Below, piece by piece: positions 10,690-21,470 of a DNA stretch of 64,000 bases. Made by a program: the position numbers and the translations under genes. Position 1 is the first letter of the stretch, and every line of letters begins with the position of its first letter. The stretch is from Sphagnum compactum (taxonomy: Eukaryota; Bryophyta; Sphagnopsida; Sphagnales): positions 16,678,001 to 16,742,000 of the forward strand of contig OZ234494.1 of the NCBI GenBank assembly GCA_965153455.1, in the 5' to 3' direction. Under the pieces are notes generated by a model. That model was given only the letters and a program-made list of their open reading frames with translations. It searched no databases and had not been told where the DNA came from.

Positions 10690-12280
10690 TGATGGGTTTA
10701 CTAAATGACATGTTGAAATTGGATTTCTCTTCATTTAACAAGTGACCACAAAAAATTGCAGTAAAGAAGGAAAGTGAATTCTTTCACAAATTTTCCTTGA
10801 ACTTGTTTTATAGTAATTCCACCCATACCATTTATTTGGACATATTGATTTGTTTATTGCACCCAACATAATGTATAATTGTTTCCTAGTCCCCATTCAT
10901 AAACATGAAAAATGGAATATTACAAGGTGAAATATCATTGAAAGTCAACCACATGGGCTAGTTATTATTATTGCCGATCAATATTAATCATTGTATTATG
11001 CAATGCTTTTTATAAAAATTACATCCTATGTAGATTTATTTGCCCATATTAACATATAAATGATATACTTTATCCAAAATATGATGAAAATACCATTAAA
11101 ACAACTACTTTTAGAAGGTTGTTTTTTAATTCATCAATTTCATCCATAGTGGTAACGCAATGTGATAAATACTAATTAAACATAAGCAATTTTGTGAAAT
11201 ATTAATTTGATTTTCCCTTCAAAAAACTTTTCTCCTTCTTCCTTTTAGATTTTTCCTTGTTCCACGTTATACTTTTATGTTGTTAGGTTGATTTTCATTT
11301 TTTTCAAATTACTTGAATCATTTTTCTTCAAGTAAAATGAGTGTAAAGTCATAAGTATTTTGTGTCAACACAACCCAACACCAACATAGACACAACTTTG
11401 CCACAAATTTTGCCATGCATAAAATATTGTCATATTGAAAAATTTCATCACATGAAACACAAAAGGTAGGACAAAGAGAATAGTATTGACAACTCTGTCA
11501 ATTTATTAACATTCACTTTGGTACATATGGCAAGTTCAAAGAGCTTGGAGTGATTTTGCAAACATCATATTGTCACAACTTTGCCTCCAAAAGTATGGCA
11601 GGACAAGGGTGTTCCAGCCATGAGCATCGATAGGCCTTAACCATTGTTAGTCCCCAACATTCTATCCAAGTGCTTGACCTCTATTAAGGTGCCAATATTA
11701 TTTCCATCCTAGAGTCTCCTTCATAGTATTTCCCACAACATGAGCCATACCGATGTTGAACATTCTTGTTCAAAGAAGAACCTAATGAGATATTCAATAC
11801 ACATGCATTAAATGGTTTCAAGATTACAAAAGTGTTATTATATCTCAAATGGTAATAACTAGCATAAATAACTAGGGTTTAATAACCTTCATTTAGAAGT
11901 TAAAAAATATATTATTGTCATTATAAAAATCAATTATATGTTCAAGAATGCAATTTTGTTTTGTATTGAATTGTTATTTAATAAAATACATACACGTGGC
12001 AAATTTAACCAAAGAATGAACAATATTCAAAAGTTGAAATGATTGTCAATGAATGATAGTTGATCTTTTCTATTTACATTTTTGTATAATGAGAAATGAT
12101 TACCAATGTGGTTTTAAGGTATGCAATAGGATTTATCTATCTATGCAAAATAAATACAAAGCTTTACTAATATTGTGGATATGAAAGTCATTCAACATTT
12201 CATACATTTGTTACAAATGTACATGTGGCATAATTTTGCCAACATAATGACCAAGTTGTGAAGCCAACAAATTCACCAAG
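10690..12280. other. AT-rich intergenic DNA
   Basis: About 1.6 kb with no gene, repeat or RNA that I can support. Confidence 0.5.
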
Positions 12281-14383
12281 CAGCAGCCACAATGAACTTT
12301 CATCAGTTTACATGGTCATAACTTGAAGATGTTCTCCTAAAAATAAAAGCATTGTTGTGGTCATAGTTGTATTTCAAAACAAAGTTGGTGCACTCCTGAA
12401 TTGACTTCTTATTGCCCCCGACATATTATCTCTCTCTAAGTTTAGGCAATGCTTGAGTCTAGTGGGGTAGGAACATACTCACAAACCTAAGATAAAAGAC
12501 ATTAGTGCAATATCTTCAGTCTTACAGTAGACAGTCACTAAGCTAGCAAGACAGTTTTCAATTTAGGGGGAGAGATTGGGAGAGATGACCAACCTGGTCA
12601 TGAGAAAGAATCAGTGACAAGAAATTGATGTAGAAGCCATTCCAATCCTCAGTCCAAAGGCACAGGTTTATGAGAAGAGTTTGGTTTCTAGGTATTGGCT
12701 CTTTCTCTGAACAACATAGAATAAATACCATGAGTAGCAAACATTCAATCTCTAATCTTTCTCTCAACCACTTCTGAGTACACTGACATTCTGATGTCAA
12801 CCAAATCATTTTCACTGGCATAGCCTCACAACCAAAATGTAAGAAGATTCAAGCAGTGCCCCAGGGGGAGCATCTAACAATTTTCAAAGGCACATGACCT
12901 AGGGTGAGCCTGCATTAAAGTATGGGAGAAGGTGAAGCTGCATACTCAAATTCCTCTCTGCACATATGTTAGGGCCTTGATGTTGGAGGTACAGCCCAAG
13001 CTTCTGCCAAAATCCTGCACACCCAACACCATTGCAATTCAAGAAAACCTCCACATTGGCTTGCTGTGTGGTACAGACATCTTTTCTGCTAAATTTTTTT
13101 TGTGTCAAGGGAAAGGAATCACATGACACAAGAAAAAGATGAAGCAGAGGGTTGTACCATGCTCAGCAGTGGCATGTGTACACTCCAAAACATGAGTTGG
13201 TGGCACCACATCTGCTTTACTTTCCGTTGGCCTTCTTGGGTAATGTACCCTGCCACATCTGCAATCACACAGCTTTCTCACATTTGAGCCTTCTTATTCT
13301 TGGAGAAAACCAACAAGAGGTACAAGCAGAAATTAACCTTGATGCATCAGATAATCCAATCTACAAAACTTGAGCAGAGAGTACCTATGATATGCAACAG
13401 CCACCGTTGATGATTAAACCATGTGGTCAGGGGAGACATTGAAGGTCTTCCCTGCAGAAGTCCTATGCTCATTGCCAGCATCAAATACTCACAATGCAGA
13501 AACAACACAACAGTCTAGTAACCCATTGTTGAGAATGCAATTGAACACAGAAATATAGATGTCAACAACACTAGAAAGAGATCAATGAACCTACAAGGTT
13601 CTCTCGTGTGCTACAAGTTCACATTCTGTGTTCGGCAGTGCAGAGTGATCATACATACAGTCATTGAAAGAATCATGGGCAAGGAAACAGAGGAAGCAAT
13701 ACCAGAAAGAAACCCCAAAATCATATATCGCACATTGAGGTAATAAGTTAAGAAGACAATGTACAAAAAAAAAGTCTCTTTTGGAATCCTTCAAAACGCT
13801 GACCATACTTGCTTAGCAGCCAAGGTCATAGATCTTGCCAGCAACACATAAGTTACATGGTAAAAATGAACCATGTTGCTAGTATATGGCACCATACTAT
13901 GAACTCTACACTTGGAAGAGAACTCTTTGGATGGTGAGCAAATGAGTGCTCAAGATTGCCTGTAACAAATGTGGTTTAAGGATTTGGGCCTGCTGTCTCT
14001 ACCGATAATCAACATGATCTCATGTGTGAAGAGCTGATTCTGCTCTCAAAATTACAAAGCTGATCACTACTTACATCTCTTCACATGAAAGTTTGTCAAA
14101 AAATGCTGCAATGAATGCTCCTTGTAACTCTCTCAAAGAGAACTCTGTGCATGTGCAAAATTCTCACACAAAATGTGCCTGCAGCATTTTGCTGAGAGTG
14201 TGCTACTAAAACTGACAACTAAAATTGCCATCTTGGCTCTCAAAACTCTGAATCAGCTTGCTGGATTTCCACTTGCACTGTTTGCTGCAAGCCTGAAAGG
14301 AACCATGAAGCAAACCTGCTGTATGATGATAGTGCTGGTGACCTCTGCCGCTTACTTGCTCAGTTGCCTGTAAATTGGATTTA
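12281..14383 (-). other. Less AT-rich 3' flank of the MED26-like gene
   Basis: Composition changes here from runs of A/T to mixed, CA/TG-rich sequence and stays so up to the MED26-like stop codon. Open frames are short and on both strands and none is convincing. The block probably holds the 3'UTR and 3' flank of the gene, possibly a long or spliced 3'UTR. No clear poly(A) signal near the stop was identified on the minus strand. Confidence 0.35.
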
Positions 14384-15943
14384 TCATCTGCGGCTGTGAT
14401 GCTGTTGCTTGCTGTTCTGGATCCATGGCTTATGCACCTTGGGCATCTTGACTCGGTTTGGTCCACCCTTAGGAAGATCTGTCAAGTCCATTACCTGCAC
14501 AACCCTTGACTTCTTTGCATTCTCTTCTTCCTGATATCTCTCATGCAATCTCCTTTTAGCCACCTCGAGCCTTGCTGCAACACTCATATCTTCACGCAGT
14601 GCCTGTGGCAATCCTTGATGAACATTTTGGTTGCTTGCTAAATGCAATGGCTGAGATCCAGCCTTCTTCACAACTCCATTGCTGGTTCCTTTCAAAGGAG
14701 AGCTTCTATCAACTGGATGCTGTGCCCGAGAACTGCTCAAGGAAACTCTGCTTACTTTCATTGTCCTTGTGGCATTCCCACCTTCAGCAGCTACATGTTC
14801 ACAGCCCCTCTTTAGTGGTTTATTGGATGGAGAAACTTGGCTTTTCCCGTTAGTCACTGGTGTATCCAAGCTGCTAGCCCTAATCTCCCTCCTCCCGTGC
14901 TGCAGCTCTGGTTCTCTTCTATGGGGTTGGGTGGTGGTGGTTCTAACATGATGATCACATGGCAATGGGTTAGGATCTGGGTCTCTTGCCAATTCCTCAT
15001 CCCAATCTTCGTCGAGGAATTCAAACAGTTCAGCAGAAGCTGGGTGAGCAGTAGCAGCTAAAAGAGCACAGGGCTCTAGAGGGGGAGAAGGCAACCCATT
15101 ACCATTCTCTCCATGCTCATCTTGTGTGGAACCTGAACTTGAGCCTGCTGCTAAAGCAGCGGCAGCAGCAACATCACCGGCACTCTTCACCCAATCATTC
15201 ACCATATCCTTCCATCCTTTGACCAACAACTTGGCGAGTGAACAGATGCGCTTGGACGAGTGCTTCCGCAACCCATTTACCTCCTTGCCGATCTCCGTCT
15301 CCTTCAAAGCTTCCACCGAGATTTGCATCTCCTGGAGCGTCCGCAGTAATCCCAGAAGCTGCTCTTCCTCCTCCTCCTCCTCATCATCCAGCGCCATATC
15401 CGTGATCCTCCTCTTGATCCTATTAATCTCCAGAATCTGCCGGCTTTCTTCCTCCATCTGATCAGTCAATGCCTCTGCCTCGTCGTACTCCTCCTCCCCT
15501 ATCCCTTCAATCTCCTCCTCTTCCTCCAGTTCCTGCTCTCGCACTATTTGTTCTTCTTGCCTGCCACGCTCTTCCACCACCACTTCAGCTTCATCGTCAT
15601 CTTCTTCTTGTTCATCTTCGACTTCTTCTACAGCTTCTTCTTCTTCCTCTTCTTCTTCTTCTCTCGTCCTCCTATCGTGGTCCAGGTTCCTGTTCTTAAG
15701 CTTCTGCTGCTCTTCTTCTTCTCTTCTGAAGCCACCACATTCGCCAGCAATTTCAGGCATCAAACGATTTGCCGGCTTCAGTGGCGGACGGTCAAGAAGA
15801 GCTCGTCGGGGAGCAAACAGTTGCTCTGCAAACGCGTCTCTGCGACGACGAAGTTCATGAGGGTGAAGCGACGCTGCAATCGCCAACGCTGCTTCAATAA
15901 TTTCAAAGAGCTCCGGCTCCTTGAGCCGCTCTAACCACTCCAT
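14384..15943 (-). CDS. MED26-like: MED26-like Mediator subunit with TFIIS N-terminal domain
   Basis: A 519-residue protein. Residues 1-45 (WLERLKEPELFEIIEAAL, ELRRRRDAFAEQLF) match the N-terminal helix region of plant MED26 proteins. Residues 74-194 are extremely Glu/Asp-rich, likely disordered or helical. Residues about 195-252 are a TFIIS N-terminal (LW) domain: LLRTLQEMQISVEALKETEI, GKEVNGLRKHSSK, GWKDMVNDWV. The C-terminus (about 465-519) has the conserved basic block ARLEVAKRRLHERYQ...VMDLTDLPKGG. MED26 is a nuclear Mediator subunit that in animals links RNA polymerase II to elongation factors; the plant role is inferred by family. The start is the first in-frame ATG (good context, GCCATGG); the frame upstream is open but has only a TTG. 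No intron interrupts the CDS, which is unusual for plant MED26 genes as I know them. TFIIS-domain proteins such as SPN1/IWS1 are the alternative, but the end blocks favour MED26. Confidence 0.85.
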   Translation of the reverse strand: MEWLERLKEPELFEIIEAALAIAASLHPHELRRRRDAFAEQLFAPRRALLDRPPLKPANRLMPEIAGECGGFRREEEEQQKLKNRNLDHDRRTREEEEEEEEEAVEEVEDEQEEDDDEAEVVVEERGRQEEQIVREQELEEEEEIEGIGEEEYDEAEALTDQMEEESRQILEINRIKRRITDMALDDEEEEEEEQLLGLLRTLQEMQISVEALKETEIGKEVNGLRKHSSKRICSLAKLLVKGWKDMVNDWVKSAGDVAAAAALAAGSSSGSTQDEHGENGNGLPSPPLEPCALLAATAHPASAELFEFLDEDWDEELARDPDPNPLPCDHHVRTTTTQPHRREPELQHGRREIRASSLDTPVTNGKSQVSPSNKPLKRGCEHVAAEGGNATRTMKVSRVSLSSSRAQHPVDRSSPLKGTSNGVVKKAGSQPLHLASNQNVHQGLPQALREDMSVAARLEVAKRRLHERYQEEENAKKSRVVQVMDLTDLPKGGPNRVKMPKVHKPWIQNSKQQHHSRR

Positions 15944-16237
15944 GGCCGCTAAAATTTGAACTACAAACCACTCCCTAATCCCCCCTTTCTTCTTCTCTAG
16001 AGTAAACCACCAAACTTCTGAAAAACACAACTCTCTACAGATCCACCAGCACTCGCAGCAATCCCGTAAATCTCTCTCAACGTCCAAATCACACAATCTG
16101 ATGCAAATCGTCGTGTACTCCTCCTACTCCATGCATGAAACCATTGGAATTGGTCCACAATTTGAACGAAATCCTCGCAGAAACGGATCCGATGTCCTAA
16201 AACTCCGAAATCCGAACAGATACAGTAATAGTCATAT

Positions 16238-16947
16238 CTGCATTTGAAGCAAAGCAAATGCGTTATACGTAAAAAAGAGCGGAACAACAAGATGATGATC
16301 AAAGAAGAAGAAGAAAGGAAGAACGGAACAAGAAGATGATGTTGCCGATGATGATGATAGAAGAAGACAACACAACAAAGTACTGGGCTGAAAGAAGAGT
16401 GGAACAAGATGATGTTGATGATGAGGATAATGGGAAGAAGACAATACAACGAAGTAGATGCCTGAAAGAGTTGAACAAGATGATGTTGATGAAGATGATA
16501 ATGGAAGAAGAAGACGACAATACGAGGAAGTAGAGGCCGGGAAGAGTGGAACAAAATCAAGATGATGAAGTTGATACTGCTGATTATGGAAGCAGAAGAC
16601 AGTACAAAGAAATAGATGCCAGGGAGAGTGGAAAAAAACAAGATGATGATGTTAATGATGCTGATTATGGAAGAAGAAAGACAATACAAAGAAATAGATG
16701 CCAGGAAGAGTGGAAAAAAAACAAGATGACGGTGTTGATGATGCTGATGATGACGGAAGAAGAAGACAACAAATCGAAGTAGATTGCCCGAGCATTAGGA
16801 GCAAGTGAAATGAAGAAGAGGCTACTAAAAAGAAAACTCATCGAACTCCTGAAACCGAAAAAAAAAAAAACCACATACACACACACACACGACAAAGAAG
16901 AAACAGAAAACTTGTTTGAAAGAAAATTGTTTCACAATTGTTGTTAC
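16238..16947 (-). other. Probable 5'UTR intron of the MED26-like gene
   Basis: On the minus strand a strong donor CTTCAG|GTAACA lies at 16950/16947 and a good acceptor TTGCTTTGCTTCAAATGCAG at 16238, with a T- and CT-rich interior. Splicing would leave a 5'UTR exon up to about 294 bases upstream of the ATG. The sites are seen; use of them is inferred. Confidence 0.45.
16300..16790. repeat. GAAGAAGA-type minisatellite, 72-87-bp units
   Basis: Units each starting with GAAGAAGACAATAC-like sequence begin near 16361, 16434, 16505, 16588, 16670 and 16757, each followed by GAGTGGAACAAGATGATG-like and GATGATGATG-rich stretches. Period drifts from 72 to 87 bases. It lies upstream of the MED26-like CDS, inside the probable 5'UTR intron. 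Acidic open frames on the plus strand across it are repeat artefacts. Confidence 0.75.
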
Positions 16948-17290
16948 CTGAAGATTGCAAAACGGAGACTTTGTAAAATCCAAGGAATTGCGTCTCTGTA
17001 GTGTGTGGCGTCCGTCCCCAACCTCGCGTTCCCAAAAATGCTTGAATCGGAAACGCGTCGGTCTCGAGCTCTTTCTCTCTTCTCTCTCTCTCTCTCTCTC
17101 TCGCTCTCGTTTGTTTGTCTGCTGCTGCTTTTCCGAACCTGACAAGCGCAACAATCCACGACTTTGACACGAGTTAGTGAGCCGGAGTCGCTGCTGACCG
17201 AGAAAAGGAGGAAAAGAGAAGGGCAGCCCCAAAAAAACATTTAAAAAAAAATCCAAAAAGAAAAAGGAAAAAAAAAAGAGTAGCACACAA
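16948..17290 (-). promoter_or_regulatory. Likely first exon/promoter region of the MED26-like gene
   Basis: A relatively GC- and CpG-rich stretch (GGACGGACGCC, GAACGCGAGG on the minus strand) ahead of the putative donor at 16947, with a (CT)n/(GA)n tract at 17071-17112. This fits a plant core promoter and first untranslated exon. No TATA box was identified. Confidence 0.35.
17071..17112. repeat. (CT)n microsatellite
   Basis: Nearly pure CT dinucleotides on the plus strand, GA on the MED26-like coding strand; GA/CT tracts are common in plant 5'UTRs and promoters. Confidence 0.85.
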
Positions 17291-19095
17291 AAAGAAGTAC
17301 CTATGTACCTACGTACCTTACCTACCTAATATGGATGAAAGTTTTTTCTTCAGGTTTTGTTCTGGATGTCAATATTCTTAGTTATGGTTTTGCTTCTTAT
17401 TTAAATTTTTAAATTTTAGTTACAGTGCTTATTATTATTATTACTTACTTACTTACTTACTTACTGATTTAATTTTTTTGCCAGTTTTGTGATTACGAAA
17501 GTTTGGTGATTTTTTCAAAACCTTTTTGCATTTTATTTTTTGGTCAAATTTACACTAAAGAATGTAAATTTCCAAAAAATTTCAATCAATGTTTTAGTTA
17601 TGGATTGCTATTTAGGTGAACATTTGGTGTAGCTTGTGCCATTGGCCCAATGTGAACTGGTTTGGTTAACCCAACTCCTTTTTCCTTTCAAAACCACATT
17701 TTTGGTAATTTAATTGAATTTTTAATGACAAAAAATTACTCAAATTTTAATATCTCATACACACATTACATCTATTCTCAACAAAAAATCATTTTCCTTA
17801 AATCCAAGGGCTTCTTAACAATATCAAGAGTGTGCCCAAATTCCCTTATAAAGTTTTGTTTTGATTTAAATAAATTTTCAATGAAAAAATGATTCAATAT
17901 TCAATAACTTCTCCATCGTGGGTTGAAATATTATGAAACCAACTTGGTGCACCCCCTCCTCATTGAGAGCTTTTCAATGGTACTACAAGTGCAGCAAGAG
18001 GCACCATGATTTGATTTGGGAGATCTCAACATGAGAAACAAAACAAACAAACAACCTTCCTTCATAACTAGATTTTTGGTTTTTGATTATCGTCATGTTT
18101 TACATATTTCAAATTGGAAGTTTTTTCCCCCTCCTTATTCTTTATTGGATACATTTTAAATTAGTTTTACTTTTTCAATTTCTAGTTTGAATTATGGTTT
18201 TCTGAAAAATAAACCCAAAAAAATAGAGGGGAAAAAAATCAAGTTATGCACAAAAAAAATTTAAGGTTTAAATTTGGATGTAAATATTTTTAGTTTTAGT
18301 CATGGATGGTATTTATTAAGTTTTAAAAAAGAATTTATGGATGTGATTTTATTTTATTTTTCAGGGTTGTTGATTATGGACATGTTTTACATATTTGAAT
18401 CAAAAAAAATTTCCCTTATTTTTTATTCTTTAAGTAGTTGCAACTATTTTTGAATTATGGGGTTTTGGTACCTATGGATGCAATTTTTTAAGCTTTAGCA
18501 ATGGAGATATAGTCTACATATTTAAAATGAAAGTTTTAAAATTTTGAACGTATTATTTAAACATACATATATTTTTTCAAGTTTTAGTTTGAAATTATGG
18601 ATGCATTTTTAAGGATGTTGTAATTTCTTTATAATTTGAAAAATAATAATGCATTTCTTATGGAGTCTTTCTTGTTGTATTGGATGTATAACTAACTAGT
18701 TGGTAAATACTTATTCCAAGAAAATACATAATTCGGAGATGTTGGAAGACGTTTTGGGGGAAAGGGTGGGGCTATGTCTTGGTGTAGGTATGTGGTTTGA
18801 GAATTTTATGTACTATGGAAAGGCATGGTAGGGCTCATTCCATCTAGGGAAAGGGTGAGTTCGGTAGGGTGAGCCATTGTTTTGTTAGGTGGTAATGGGT
18901 TTTGCTACAACCTATTTCATAACCTTAAAGATTTTTTAGATGACGATTCAAGTTTCAAACACGTATCTGATTTGATTCACTAAAACTACACTAAATAGCA
19001 AAAAAATTGAAATAAAAGAAGACTATAATAGTGCCTGAATAGGACATATGAAATCGGTTGCAATATCTCATTCACTTCCTTCTTGGGATTTGTTT
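17291..19095. other. T-rich intergenic DNA with diverged internal repeats
   Basis: Carries CTAC/TTAC simple repeats (17301-17330 and 17445-17465) and loosely repeated blocks around the word CATGTTTTACATATTTC (about 18093 and 18377), some 280 bases apart, suggesting an old tandem duplication. No gene is supported. Confidence 0.45.
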
Positions 19096-19247
19096 GGCCT
19101 TGCCTACCAAGGCAAGGATTTTGTGTTTAGATTCATTTAGAGTATAGTAGCTGAATGGATTTTGGCCCCTAAGGAATAGGTCTATTTTTATATGAGGATT
19201 TTTCAAAGATGATATTTCGGCTTGTGTTGAAACTTGAGATTAGTTAT

Positions 19248-19283
<36 letters not shown>

Positions 19284-19440
19284 ATATCTTGAAGGATTTT
19301 GGTTTCTTTTAGAGGATTGTTTTGAAGATTATATTTTTGCATGGTGACATATTGGAGTTTCCATAATTCTTCTTTTGCCTTAAGATACTTTTTAATGAAA
19401 ATGACAAGGCCATACATAGTGTGACACACCCCTTGTTTTG
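19096..19440 (+). mobile_element. Dispersed ~310-330-bp repeat, copy 2
   Basis: Begins TTGGCCTTGCCTACCAAGGC and ends near GACAAGGCCATACATAGTG (9/10 inverted ends), followed by GTGACACACCCC. Close to copy 3 along its length. A (TA)n tract at 19250-19281 sits where copy 3 has only TAGAGTTATAATATTATC, so the microsatellite expanded after insertion. Confidence 0.68.
19250..19281. repeat. (TA)n microsatellite in repeat copy 2
   Basis: About 15 TA dinucleotides, absent from the matching position of the other two copies. Confidence 0.9.
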
Positions 19441-20144
19441 ATTTCAATATTATGCGCAGTTTGTAAAGTTGAGTTGCACGAGATTAGCATGTTTGCCTAA
19501 TAGCCTTCCAACTCAATGATAGCATATGTGAAGTGTTTGTTGTCACTTAGGATATGACTTTATACTTAGAGATCGCACAAAGTTACACATGAATGTCTTC
19601 ATGTGGGTGGTGAAGTTTTGGCTGTATCATGACTGTGAGTTGAGAGTATCCAATCACCAAAGCAATTGGTGGACATTTTACCTTACAAATGTTCCGGGAT
19701 TGAATTTACATTTTTGGCCATGCTAGATGTTACCTTCTATGACCACCATGGGTTGACATTAGAATATTGTAAATAATGTCAATGCCACACTTGGGTCCTC
19801 TTTCTTTGTTCTTCCTTTCCCCCCTTTGCTGGGTGCTTTTTTATTTTTCCTTTTTGTAAAGTTTGCTAGGATTTCATCATCATCAATTCAAGCATCTAAC
19901 TTAAGAAAATGAGAACAAATTCATGTAAAATGAGGAGTAATTTATAGGTATGAGGGACCATGTCATTTGTGAGTGTTCTAAATATTGTAGTTCTTGATTG
20001 AGTTTGGCAAGTAACCATACATAATTAATATATTTTTGAGGATTTAACTTCAGCCCATGGACTTTCGAATTTTTGAAGTTTTTTGACATGTAACTAATGT
20101 ATAATATCATTAGTGTAAGAGAGAAACATATATCATGTGAGTGT
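19441..20144. other. Intergenic DNA
   Basis: No gene or repeat supported. Confidence 0.4.
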
Positions 20145-20336
20145 CACTATTATGCATTTAATGTTATTGACCTAGGTTCAAATCCAACAAGAAAAACAAA
20201 CCTTTTCAAGTGAAACATGTCCAATTGCCTTGAACCACTATTATGCAACTTTTGATGTTATAGACTTGGATTCAAATCCGACCCCCAAAAAACAAAAAAA
20301 ACATTTTCAATTGCAACAAGTGCAATGGCCTTGGAC
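20145..20336 (+). repeat. Diverged 91-bp tandem duplication with B-box-like words
   Basis: Two copies (from 20145 and 20236) begin CACTATTATGCA and end with CAATTGCCTTGAAC or CAATGGCCTTGGAC. Each contains GGTTCAAATCCAAC or GATTCAAATCCGAC, close to the pol III B box, but no matching A box was found at the right distance, so a tRNA-derived origin is only possible. Confidence 0.55.
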
Positions 20337-21380
20337 ATGCACTGAAAATTGCACAACTTTAGTTTTTGCTGAAAATTTGGATACAATAAGGGGCTCACAC
20401 TTTTCCGAGAGTTCAAATTTTTTTCAAAAAGAAAATCAATACCACGAAAGTCAGACAGATACTATGCTAATGTGATTAACAGTCAGCATGTGCAACATAC
20501 CATGTCTGAGTTCCAAAGTTTTCATGCAGCTTTTGGTTGGTCTAATAGGTTACTAATATGTGAGGATGGGGCTTATGGGCAGATCTTAATAAATGAAAAA
20601 TAAAAATCAGAAAAATTGATGTGAGACAAATGGAGAACATGCAAACTAAGCTAAAAAGCATTGTTATAAAAGGGACATTCAAGCAAGGATCGGGTTTAGG
20701 GTTTAGTGTGTGTTGTTAGCTTTAGGGTTATCATGTGTCCTTTCCTTTATAAGGATGCAAGAGATTTGCATCTGTCACCTTTAAGACTTTGTGACAAAAA
20801 TAAACTTAACTTGAAACCAATTTGTGAGTGACAATTGTAGACCTCGTTGTTCACTCATAGACTGATTTTTTTTTCTTAAAATCAAATTCACTTTATCCAA
20901 TTTTTTACCTACCCTAACAAAAAAAAATTCATTTGTCATGATTTTGTTTAGAACTTCCCATATAAGTAGGCCAGAGTCTTTGGAGGAAGCTACCAGCATA
21001 GTAGGGCAGAGTTTTCAGAGTTGTTTCACGGTGAGCAATGTATTGTGTGTAGAGTAAAGCCCCATCCATGGTGGGGCCGTTTCCAAAATAAGGGGCCAAA
21101 GAAGAGATGACACTTAAAAAATTTCTCCACTTAAGAAATTTCTCCACGTGTTTCACCTACAATTTCACCCGTGAAGTGAAATGTGGCAACCTTTACACCT
21201 AAAATTTTCAGGAAGCAAAATAGACATATGACTTGAGACTTGGGCTCTTTTTTTGGGGTCAAAACTCAATGTATAGGTACCTATTAGAGTTATCCATAAA
21301 AGTCATACCCAATAAAATCCCTCTTTCATGCCCAGTTGGCCCCTTAATTTGTCTCCTCGTGCCCTCCAGTAACACTATTT
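20337..21380. other. Intergenic DNA
   Basis: No gene supported; a minus-strand frame at 20929-21156 is not similar to anything I recognise. Confidence 0.4.
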
Positions 21381-21470
21381 TGCATGTTCAGCCTTTTGTG
21401 CGGGTGTCTTGAAATGTGGTTGATTTTGCATGTTCAGCTTTTTGTGCGGATGTCTTCAAATGTGGTTTCA
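21381..21470 (+). repeat. 46-bp tandem duplication
   Basis: TTGCATGTTCAGCCTTTTGT and its near-identical second copy (starting near 21427) stand head to tail, each followed by GCGGGTGTCTTGAAATG or GCGGATGTCTTCAAATG. Confidence 0.75.

Noticed and set aside
14572-15934. Plus-strand frames of 70-130 codons opposite MED26-like
   Set aside because: Antisense to a well-supported CDS; the Leu/Ser-rich content mirrors the Glu-rich coding strand.
15944-16096. Longer N-terminus for the MED26-like protein
   Set aside because: The upstream frame starts at TTG, has no ATG, and family similarity begins at the ATG at 15943.
16336-16782. Acidic repeat proteins on the plus strand
   Set aside because: Frames follow a non-coding minisatellite whose unit length drifts and breaks frame.
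20145-20336. tRNA genes or SINEs suggested by TTCAAATCC words
   Set aside because: No A box at proper spacing, no cloverleaf fold and no T-run terminator.
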